Positions 12,701 to 24,700 of a stretch of DNA of 64,000 bases are shown here, piece by piece. The notes under the pieces are model-generated. The model was not told the DNA's origin and did not search any database. It worked only from the letters and a program-made list of their open reading frames with translations. The position numbers were made by a program, and so were the translations under genes. The stretch's first letter is position 1. Each line of letters starts with the position of its first letter. Source of the DNA: Atopsyche davidsoni (Eukaryota > Arthropoda > Insecta > Trichoptera > Hydrobiosidae); contig JAILWY010000001.1 of assembly GCA_022113835.1 (NCBI GenBank), positions 16,050,501-16,114,500 of the forward strand. Reading direction: 5' to 3'.

Positions 12701-15700
12701 AGAAAATAACCCGATATTAATCAGCGCAGCAAATATGCTTTCAACAACTCAAGGGTTATTTTTTTTGTTTATTAAGTTCTATTTATTTACACAACTATTA
12801 ATTACTTAATTACCATACATGCCCAATCATATCTCATACAATATTATGGATAGATAATTCTCAGTAAAATTTCATTGAAGTCTTAAACGTTGCTCTTTCT
12901 CGTTCGCTCTCAGCGTTGTGTGTGCGACTGAAAAATATTTTATACGACAGTTTTAAAGTAGTTCTATTTTAAAACTAGCTACTTTAATAGTGCAAATTCA
13001 AAAAGTGGCGTTTTTTTTACCTTCATACAGCACAAAGGACGATAGCATTCGATACAAGAGAATCGGAACATCTTCAAAGCTTCGAATCAAATGCCATATC
13101 GATCCAATTATACAAACAATTTTAATTTATTACAGTGCTAAACGTCGTTCTTTCTCGCTTGCTCTCGGCGTCGTGTGGGGGGCTGAATAGATTTTATACG
13201 GCAGTCTTAACGTGAAACAATAGTGCTTATAGAATTAAAAGTGGCGTTTTCTGGCCTGATGCAGCGCACGGGACGAGGGCACTCGATATGGAAGAGTCGG
13301 AACATCTCCACAGCGAAGTTCCCACTCTCCATTGTGTGCGCAGCTCGTAAAACAAGACACAGAGAAATTCAATTGAAAAGCTAATTTCAGAATAAAAAGC
13401 TCACTCGCAAATGGCTCGAGTGGTGACTACGCGGGTCGGCCATCGCTGGATTCCATTTAAAGAATAAGAAGAGAGTTCGCGTGATTTGCATTCAATTTCC
13501 TTTGCGCTCTTTGTTTTCCGGCCATTAGGGCTGTTCGTTACGGATTTCTGCGAATTGTATATTCGATGATAATTAAATTTGCTGTTAATGATCAAACTTT
13601 TACGTTTTGATTGTTATTGTTTTTAGCTGGCATTTTTGTACAAAATATATTTGTGATTGCATAAAAAGTAAAAATCCAAATTCATTGGAGTATGCTCCAA
13701 ACTCTGAACACATATCTCACCTATGGCTTTATTTATTTTACTTTTATTGTAATATATACCCAGTCTTTGGCTGTAGTGAAATATAAACGTGGGAATCCTC
13801 TTACAGCCAACATCCTCAAGGCGAAAAGCCTATTAAATCCACCACAGCTCTGTAATGCTTTACTGGGTCTACGATTACAATTTTTTTCGTAGTTCACAGG
13901 TTTATGATATTATCAGTTTCGTCTAGACACAAGTTTTCCTCAGCCAGTATTTTTTTTTATTTTTAGTCCGCAAACGGAGGATATTCAAGTTCATTCCATA
14001 AGGGAAGAGCTTTAAAGGCAAATACTGCCATGTCCGACTTGGTACGTCTCCAGTATTTTTCTTGTTTTAAGGAAATTGTAGAATATCTTCTTCAAAGAGC
14101 TTTTTTCTCTAATGATTAAGTGGGGCTTGTTTTCGCGTTTCCAGTGAATTTTTCTCGGTATTATTTTAACAGAATTGAAAAAAAAAATTTCATCATTCGG
14201 ATTTGAATCCGCAAATCAAGATTCAGCTCGCAGTTTTGATAAATTGTAATATATTAATTATATCTTTTTTATTTTTCAACAAAATATTTTTTAAATGTCT
14301 TCCCAAAATATGTGCTGCCCGAGGCGCATTTTCGCCTCCCAGGAACGCCACTGCGTTCACAAGTAACTTTTCTCCGATGCTTGTTTTTCACTGTCCTGCA
14401 GCCATTATCAGGAACACAGGCCGGCCATATTGAATAATTCAGCAGGGGCTCAGCATCCCTAATCAAATGCGGAGTAATTAACGCCGGGCTGCGGGGCGAT
14501 GTGCGCCCGTGATTATATCAGAGATTAATACGCTTAACTGTTGCGGTATTGGCTGTTGATCGAGAAATGCCTGTGCTGAGAGGATTGTGTGTGTCGAAGC
14601 GAAATCTAGTTCTCGACGGCTAAATGAATAATTGCGAACACTGATTTAATTTTCATCATTATTGCTATGGCGGTCGTTGATCGAGGGATGGTCGTGTTCG
14701 GATGAATGTGCGTCGGAGCGAAGTCTACCTCCCGACAGCTGAGTAAATTATTAACACACAATAATAAGTTATAACAATGATTCGCATATTATAAGTAATA
14801 TAAACGGTCTTTATATGCAATGGCGCTGTAAAGCTGTGTAAAGTTAATAACGTCATTGACTGCCATCTAATATGTAATGCGGTATCGCCAATTGCACTTC
14901 GGAGGTCATTCCGATCATAAACACTTCGCCATTCTTTTTTTGCAGTTTTGTTTTGAACTCATTCAAAATTAATCAAACATTGTCTTGGGGTAGCGAAAAA
15001 GACGTTTTTTTCATGTTTTTTCGTTGAGATTCATTACATATCACAACGCATAATTCATAAAATCTATTTTTTTTCAAACGTTTTTTGCACAGTTATAGCA
15101 AGAAAAATCATATTAATTATTATATGCTTAAAGTATGCTTTCGTTCATGCATAATATTTACGTATTTATTAATCCAATAAAACAAAATGGATCAGTTACC
15201 TTTTAAAATTATGTACCGTGGTGCCGTAAATTTTCTCATGTCGAAGGTATCGTAGCATTCCTAGACCCCCTTGGAATTTTAAGTGTCGAGGTGGCCATAA
15301 AACGGTTAAACAGGCGCTCGAATACAAAACACAACATATCATCTATGTTACGCACCCGAAATATTTACATGGATTCATTCATTATACGTGTTATGCTGAG
15401 TGACTTGCTAGGGAGGCGTAAACTGTGGTTTATGTATATGCAGTAATAGTTTATCGTTGCATAGGAATTTAATGGTTATGACATAAAAAAACGGACCGTG
15501 ACGACATTAAGTTATGGCTAACGCAAGCTGCGATGTTCACCCCGCAGTACTGTGAAGTTTTTATTCTTTTCGTGAATCAGTTTTCGACACAGCCGATGGT
15601 ATTGAAAATTGATAATCATATTATATCACCGTAGAGTTATGGAAGCGTTCAAGTTGAGGTTCACGTGCGTGTTAGGTAATAATTAATAAATTTACCAAAC

Positions 15701-18700
15701 TGAATTTCCAGTCTGACGTAGATCGCGCGTGACCCCGCTCACACAAAGGTGCTCCCCTGTCTCTATTGTTAAGTTATTTTTAATGTGGGCAAATGTAAAT
15801 CGTGGGCGAAATTTCATTTGCTATTAAATGTACGGTGCGATTTTGAATCTGAACTTTTTAAATGTTTTCTTTGTGATGATGAGCAGCAGAATTTTCGAAT
15901 TCGCTCGTCGAGGACAATAAAAAAACAAGGCGGAGCATTTTCGTTCATTCTATTCCAAATATCGGAATATTTAATTGCGGATACCCGTGTTGGGTAATGA
16001 ATTCGGGACCTGGGCAAGAAGTTCAATTCATTGCATACAAAAGAAGCACAAAAAATACTTATTATAAAATTTATCCAATAGCTTCAAACTCTTTTACCGT
16101 AAATTTATATTAAAACTTTTATTGAACCCTAGTTATTTGGTTAGTAATTTTTTACTGTCTCTGTGTACCCTTTTTAATTCTCTGATATGACTATAATTTT
16201 GAAAAAAAAATGTATTTTTACTATCATATCGATTAAATTAGTGTGCCACAGCGGTCCTACCAATGCCGGGTCTTATTGCATACGTATAGTGTCAAATAAG
16301 TCGTCACTCAAATAATGTACCTAGGTGTAGTGATAATAATACACGGGGCATGAGGTGCAAGTCTTGATTATAAACAGAGATACAATTCACGGCACCGTGC
16401 GTCCGGTGCGGTGTCCTCTGTCACTTCCAAACCGCAATGCCCAATCATGGGAGTAGCCCCTATGCTGCCAGTGCTCTGGACACCATAGACTACACTAGGT
16501 ACAGGATCACATAGCATGGTGAAAGGTGACGCCTAGATGCAGTGTGCGCTGCACGCTACTGATGTGGGTCTGGTGACAATACTTCCACGGGTGGTTGCAG
16601 TGGTTCTCCTGTTGCAGGCTGGAGCTGTTCCGGAAGGTGCCCAACATGCGCGTGCTGGCGTGCGGCGGAGACGGCACGGTGGGCTGGGTGCTGAGCGTGC
16701 TGGACCGCATCGGGCTGCAGCCGCCGCCCGCTGTGGGCGTGCTGCCCCTCGGCACCGGCAACGACCTGGCGCGCGCCCTCGGCTGGGGAGGGGTCAGTGC
16801 TCTCCATCATCATCATCCATCATCCATCATCCCTTGTAACGCATGTGCCGTAGCTTCATTGCAGTTTCAGTTCTTGGGTTTTATGCCGCGTTTTTGCTTG
16901 AAATTTCCGATGGTACCCCAGTCATCGGGAATTTCAAGTTTCCGATTAGTACCGGTCTAGAAACTGAGGAAATTTAAAAAAAAAAAAATGCGCCATAATT
17001 ACACCCGGTACTCGAGAATGCCGCGCTTCTAACAAAAGCATCGAAAGGGTCTGGTGAAGAAATGTCAATTATTTTTTATTTTGCATTCTATTTAAATGCA
17101 ATGCACTCCTGTTTCTATTTCAATGAATTAATACTAATACCAAATAAATTTCTTCGGCCTTGTATTATGCGTATATTGTAAATCTTGGATATTTGTTTCG
17201 TTTTATTTTTGTTTGAAGGTATCAATTAAACTGAAAGACTAATTCTTTTGAACAGTGATTACCGAGCTGTCAAACACGCCACGTACGTTGCATAAGCTTT
17301 GTTCCGCTAGCTAATCACGCGTGATTCATTTGACGAACTGTAAACATTATTTATTTATCTACTATTACGTATTATATTATTGATTTTTTTATTATTAGTA
17401 AATGGTTTTCAAATGTGTATGCTCAATCGAAGTTGTATTGTATTTCATATCTTATTTCATACGTGATCTCTATGATTTGACTAAACCGAAAAATGAAGGT
17501 TACAGCGAATGTCGATTTGTTAGGGGTACGAGGACGAGCCGATATCCAAGATCCTGGCGAACATCGGAGACAGCGACACGGTGCTGCTGGATCGCTGGGA
17601 GCTGAAGGTGGAGCCCAACCCTGGGGCCACGGACGCCGAGCAGCCCGGCAAGCCAGACCTGCCCCTCAATGTTGTGAATAATTACTTCTCCTTCGGCGTT
17701 GATGCCCACATCGCCCTGGAGTTCCACGAAGCCAGAGGTCAGTCCGTCCATGTATTTACAAGCTTGCGAAAGGTAGAATCAGCAGCCAAGTACACAATGA
17801 CCAGAGTTACTCTATGCATAATATGTTTTGGAAAAAGTTTTCTATATATAATAATACTCATGCTTCGCTTTACGGCTGCTTTTTGGTATGATTTTGAATT
17901 AATATCAGTTTTTATTTATAGCCAAAATTTTTCATAAGCTGTCAAAGTAATGATTAATTTTCATGGCTATTTTTTTAAATTAATTTTTTTTAAATTTAAT
18001 TAATATCATTTTTAATCTAAATCGTGTCACTATGATTTACTAAAATACTCAACCATCTTTTTATTGAGAGCTTAAATTGTACCAACTATTTTGTCTTTTT
18101 ATACTATTTATATTGGATTGTCAGTGTAAACTGTTGCCTCAATATTTTTTTTTATTTTCTATATTGTACCTATGCTAGACTAGGGGCACACACCCCTCAT
18201 TAATGTTTGTGTTATGAATGACCGGGAAATGTCCTCGGCAGGGGCTGGCCGAGCCGGCTAATGGGCTCCCCCACGGGCTCCCCCACCCTCCCCTACTCCT
18301 CTTGAGTCTCTATTCTGAACTTTATTTTGCTCATGAGATTGCTTGCTGTGCAAAATGCTCTTACAGCAGCAATTACCATAAATTATATTGGAAGTGCATT
18401 TTCCTCTTACCTGGGACGCTTTCAATTTTATTCAGTGTTGTGCCCACAATATTTAATTATTTACTTGACAATATTAAATTTGATTACCTGTGATTACTTT
18501 TGAAAATATTTAATAAATCTACATTCTCAAAAAGGTTTATCGGGTAACATTATACTTTTTTAAGTAAATGATTCTCGCACAAAATTTTCCTATCGTTTCA
18601 TGTGTCGTGCTTATGTGCACTAAAAAGCGTACTGTTAACTAAATTTCACATTTAAACAAAATTATTTTATTAAAAAATGTAAAATATGTTCTCACACCTT

Positions 18701-21700
18701 GTCCAACTCTTAAGGATTCGGTTATTTAAAATTAATTTAAATATTTTATTTTTTTTACATAAAAAAAAAGATGTTCTTTGTAAGTTTAGACTTAAATTGA
18801 GCTATAAGAATTTTTGATAATAAATGTTATTCAATATCATTAATCGTTCCTTTTTAAAATTTTCACAAATAAGATTATAAAAAAATATATCAATGGACCG
18901 TCACAATTTGCAGAAGCACATCCTGAGAAGTTTAACTCGAGAATCCGCAACAAGCTATTCTACGGCACAGCGGGTGGGAAGGACCTCATGCAAAGGAAGT
19001 GGAAAGGCCTGGCCGAGCTTGTGACCCTGGAGTGCGACGGGCGAGACCTCACGCCCAAGCTCAAGGAGCATCGAGTGCACGCTATTGTGTTTTTGAACAT
19101 TCCGAGGTATATTCACTTCATAAGTAATTCATCTTATGACATTCATTGTAAGTATTAACATCTATGGCCATATTTTTTCAGTAACTGGCCACACTAATCT
19201 GCAACAAAAATAATCTCTCTTGCCATTCTTATTTCTTTATTATTTATTGTATTTCTTTTGATTTTTTATTCATCTTACTTTCAAAATTAAAGTGTGTTCT
19301 CCAGATAACAGACAAGTTTTTCTGGAGAGGTTTTACATGTGAATGTTCATTTTGCAGCTACGGTGGTGGAACACACCCTTGGAATAAATCAGGAGGAACA
19401 TCGGAACCTTCCACTGAAGACGGAATGATAGAAGTCGTCGGCCTAACTACTTATCAACTTGTTAGTATACTGTTTATTAGTAAATGCTTGTAGTATAATA
19501 TTAATAAATTATAATTATTTAAAATGATTATGTTTTTTAATAAAAAAAATTTGCAATTAAAATATTTTTGAATTATTTTCCAGCCTTTACTCCAAGCGGG
19601 AGGTCACGGAACGTGCATAGCCCAATGTAAAACAGCCAAAATTATCACCTCTAAAACCATTCCCATGCAAGTTGATGGAGAAGCCTGCAAACTGGCCCCA
19701 TCCATAATCACCCTTTCCAGACTGAACCAAGCCACCATGCTCGCCAAGAAAAAGCCTGGTCGTGTCAATGTGCAGTAAGTAGCAATATCTGTAGCTGTAA
19801 GAAATAAGGTGTAACGAAATTTAAAAATTCATGCAAAATATTTGATGATGCTCTAAAACATAACAAATTACATAATTTGATAACAATATACTATTAACAA
19901 TATATCATACAAATTACCATACTACTATTAAAATGAGTAGTAATCCAGAGTTTTCAAAACAGTCAGTCTGTAAGTTTACATATTTTACACAGTTCGACTA
20001 ATCAATCTGTCTTATGATCTTTTTTTTACAGACAAACAGCATTAGAACATTTGAAGTTCTCCATTCATTTGATAACAATGTCAGACTACGAACAACACCA
20101 TTACGACAAGGATCTTCTAAAACAAACAGGTAAATAGTGAACATATTAAATAATGAAAAAACTATTCAGAGTTCAGTTGGCATGGAAGTCTCTTGTTAGA
20201 GACAAGTAGAGTCCGGTGGTTTTCAACCCTCTGATTGTGTATGAAGAATCTTTCTACAAAGTTTTAACAGTCAAACTAACATTCACTCTATCTGGTATTT
20301 ATCTGGTCAACTAGCCTTTTCAATTAGCTCGAGTCTTAAAAGAAGCATTATAAATTGTAAAAATTGAAGAGTATTATTTTTTCTTTCAGCAGAGTGTATT
20401 GGTAATATTGAAGTGAATCCCATCGCAGACTTGGAGCAAGTGAGAGGAATTATAAACAATTTAGTCAAAGACAACCCAAGCTTGCCAACTCTATCAGCTG
20501 ACTGGTGTTTCGTGGACTGTAAGATCATATTTATTATTTCCTTTTTTAAGAACTGCTGATAACATATCACAAACATTGCCCTTGTGCTTTTTTATGTTGA
20601 ATATATTTAACATCAATATTTTATTTAAAAATATTTAGTGTTATTCCAACTTTTTTTTATTTTAAGAACCCTGAGGCAGAATGGCCAACCAAGCAAAGCT
20701 AGCATTGGTAGCTTCAAATTACAACAACTTGGAATAAAACTGAATATTTTTCACTAAAAATATAATGGATTCCACCGAGTACTTTCTGTCAAAAATATTA
20801 AATACATTGTAACATTGTTGTTAAAGTAATAAATGTGTTTTCATTTTATAATGTTGCATTTTCTAATTGAATGTATTCCTACAGCTTGCACTGCAGAGAG
20901 GTTCTTCCGCGTTGACCGTGCTCAAGAAAACTTACATTATGTGTCAGACATCGGTCACGAATGTCTCTTCATCCTCGACACGGGGGTGGCGCCATTGACT
21001 CCAGACACGGAGACGACCACGACTGGTCCTTCTGAATCTTCAGTGGGTCCTATGTCTTTTGATACAACCACCGGGTTGTCCATCTCACTGGACATCTCCC
21101 ACAGCATGGACACTCCAAGCGCTGGAGTCTCTTTGGATGTACCTGACCATTCACATAACAGGTATGGCTCGATTTTCAAGATTTTAAATTGCAAAAGAAG
21201 AAGATGTTTTACTCTTCAGTGTTAAAAAATATTTCGCACCATCAGATATTAGAACCATTCTGACATTCCATTTTGTCCTCGGTGAACATGTTTGATTTGT
21301 AATACTACATATTTATATATATTAGTCAAACTCGCAGAAGACTACTTAATATCATTTGTAGTATGTATTGTAGCATGAAGCTCAAATTAAAAAAAAATTA
21401 GAATAGAGCTAATTTAAAAAATATTAATAATCTAGCCATTTGACTGACCTATCATATTTGTTATATTAAATTTTCATTGGTTTAGTGATATATATTATTA
21501 AGATGGATTGTGTTAAGTCTCATTGTTGACTTCTAATAAAGAAAATGTTTAAAAAAATTTCAGTGAATCTGGAATAGGCAGTCCAGCAAAAACATCAGAA
21601 CTCTTGTCACCGACTACTCCACTATCTCCGATGACTCCCGGCGGTCCACTGCATCCTGGGGTGGGCTCCCTCCATTTGGGAGGCCCTCTTCCCCTTTCAG

Positions 21701-24700
21701 CGCCGCTGCACCCTGTGCCTGAGTCTCCTGGATTGGCCACACCGCCTCAAATCTGCCCAAGCCCCCCTATGAGGAATGCCAAGGACGACTTTCTTCTTCG
21801 TGACACCATCACCCACTTCAAAACGTGAGTTAATTAACATAAGCTTAAATTCTCCAGGTCGTTTTACATCTTATCATTTTCTGTGCAATATCATATACCT
21901 ATCACATTTCTGTTAACTTTTATTGTCTAATGCCTACTTTTTAATATGGAAAACTACTTTTATTTAATTATTAATTTTAATAAATGGACAGTTTTGTTTG
22001 AAATTTTGTTGAAAACAATATGCACAAAAACGCACTTAACTAACCTCATTGATAAAACACATTTTTTGTACTACAAGAGCACTTCTGTATTATGTATAAT
22101 CCTTTTAAAATTGTTTTATTAGATGGTAGTTTATCACTAAGCGCAATTTTGTTGCTGAATCACTTTCTAACACGTTCGCTGCTTAAAAATCTTTGTAAAT
22201 ATACTCTCTTTCCTGATCTTTTTTGCACACTGACTTTGCCTAGTGGAAATCAGTCATGAATGGGATGCAAAGCTCTTACTTCAGATTTAATTTCCTAAAT
22301 CATAATCATATACCTCTCAATGAGTTATTATAGTATATTTCTAAGAGTTACAGTTGCTCTGACATATTGGTCAAGATTTATTTTTTCATTCGCAAAGGTT
22401 TTAAAACAATGTGTGCCTATGTGCGATTTCATCTTTAAAATCAAATCGAGGACACCTCTTTTTTAATTTCAGAATGAAGACGTTTTAATAAAGGAATCAA
22501 TGGTGGTCATTATTTACCCTCGAGCGTTTTAGCTTTCTGTTTATATATGTAAAAATATGCTTGTAATGTGTCACTAACTGATTAACTCAAATACGGCTGC
22601 AGGTTTTATAATAGATACATTTGTTGATCCTTAATATATAAAACAAAATTTTCACTAGTGTTTTAGTTCAATAGAAATGTTGGGAAAGAAAAGAAATAAG
22701 AGTTTAACTACCACAGAAATCTCTGACCGGAGTAGGGCTATCGGAAAAGCTTAGGACAAGTAGAGTCCGGAGACTAACAGCCCTCAAGATGTAATTAGAC
22801 GATTCTTTTCCATAATTGTATTGCTCAAGCTATTTCCACTTGTCTGCTCTACGCAACCAGATCTGGTAGGAGTTCATTGATGCTTTCTACAGGAATGAGT
22901 TTGCTAGTCTCCTCTAAAAACCCAAACCCTCATAAAGCTTCACAGACTTTGCTGGAAGTTCATAAGCACTAACATCATATTAAATGACGATCAATTGAGA
23001 TATTAGTGTGAAAATACATAATTTGAGGTGCACATTGAGGTTTTTATTTTCATTGAATGTGATATGTACACATTTTTACTACATTCATCTGAAAACACAA
23101 CTATTGTCTTAATAGTCTAAAGAACAAAAGTAAATATTGGACTTAGGTACAAACAAGCGTGCAATATATTTTTAATGAAACACAAAGCAAGCACTTCAGC
23201 GCAGCGAACGTGTTGGCAGCACTTTAACTTTGATAGGCAGTTTTTATTTTTTCTTTTGATTTCCATCCTAGTGATGGGTTTCTCACTTCGAACATTGGTT
23301 CTTCACTACTTGGTTTATGCACTCTATGTCTGCTTGAAGCCTTACACTGTTTTTAGAAATCATTGCACCTAATTGTTGCTTGTTGCATGCAGCATTCATG
23401 AAAGATTATTTGGAATAGAACAAGACGTTTTTGGATATAGGTGAGATATGGAATTTCTTATTCTGTTTTCATGGAATTTTTATTTGTGATAATAAAGTAT
23501 TGAGAAATTAATCAGGGTCTTAATTGAATAGAATAATGTAGTCAAATCAACTTGTAATGAATACGAGAGCAAATGACACCAGAACAGCAAACATTTTTGT
23601 TGAATGGAGACAAACTGTGATTAATATATAATTAAGTATTTTAATGGTTCTGTGTAATTTGTTAGTAAAGAGATTTGGCTACATAGGGAAACCAATAATA
23701 AAATAAATAAAAGAATCTGAATAAAATCTTTATAAATACAGCTGACTAAGTTAGATTTTACATATTACGATAATTCTTAAATTATTATTTCAAAATCTTA
23801 ACATTTTTCTGTAGACTTGATGTGCACAGAGGAACATGTGATTCCATTTCTTAAGTGAAAACTAAGAATACAAAATATTGGTGAAAAATCATTATTTTCA
23901 GGTAGGCTTTGATGAATTCATCAGCTGTGATGTTCACAAATTTCACATGTTTCTGGTTAACTAATAATATTTAGTACAGTACTTTTGGCATATGTATCTT
24001 TATTCGGTGACGAGTGGTCTATTTGTGTATTTTAAAATCCAGGAACTTTCGCAATAGTGAATATTAAAAGTTTACATTAAGTTTTCAATCTTCTTTATAA
24101 ACTTTTATAAGGTATTTACTAGTTTTCTGAATTTATAGACTAGTAATAATGCATTGAAATGTATAAAATTCAAAATATATATATACATATATATATACTC
24201 ATTTGCCAATTGAGAGTAGCCTAATTGCTGTAAATTAGAAAATTAAAATAATACTGTAATGTCGCTGTTAGTGAAAACTTTACTAAAGCCATGTAAATAT
24301 TTGCAGATCCCTTTTAGAAAAGACAACTGATGCCGTGTTAAAAGCAGCCAAGATTGGTGACTTGAAAATGGTAAAGATGGAAACCTTTCAAATAATTTAT
24401 AAAACTGTTTTAAAATTTTTTAATCACACAAAAAAAATAACAATGAATTATTTAATTTGTTTGAAATTGTTATTAATATGTTAGTGTTTAAAACAGAGTA
24501 TTGTTGTTGCATTTTCAGTTGAAGGAGTTGCATGCGGCGGGCTATTCCCTGCTGTCCATAGACGCCACGGGGCAGACAGCCCTCCACATCGGAGCTCGGT
24601 ACGGCCATAAGGACATCATCAAGTATCTCATAGCGTGTGCACCCACTGCTATTTTAAATATGCAAGACAACGATAAGTGAGTGATTTCTTGGAATACTAT

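Larger units (their letters stand above)
6738..16617 (+). other. Large rdgA intron
   Basis: A 9.9-kb intron. Contents: a short Helitron at 6849-7522, a TA microsatellite at 9655-9725, and diverged tandem duplications at 12883-13318 and 14530-14760. Several GC-richer islands (about 8250-8440, 8770-9050, 10410-10530, 11270-11450, 11815-11950) encode nothing I recognise; they may be regulatory or old repeats. Confidence 0.7.
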
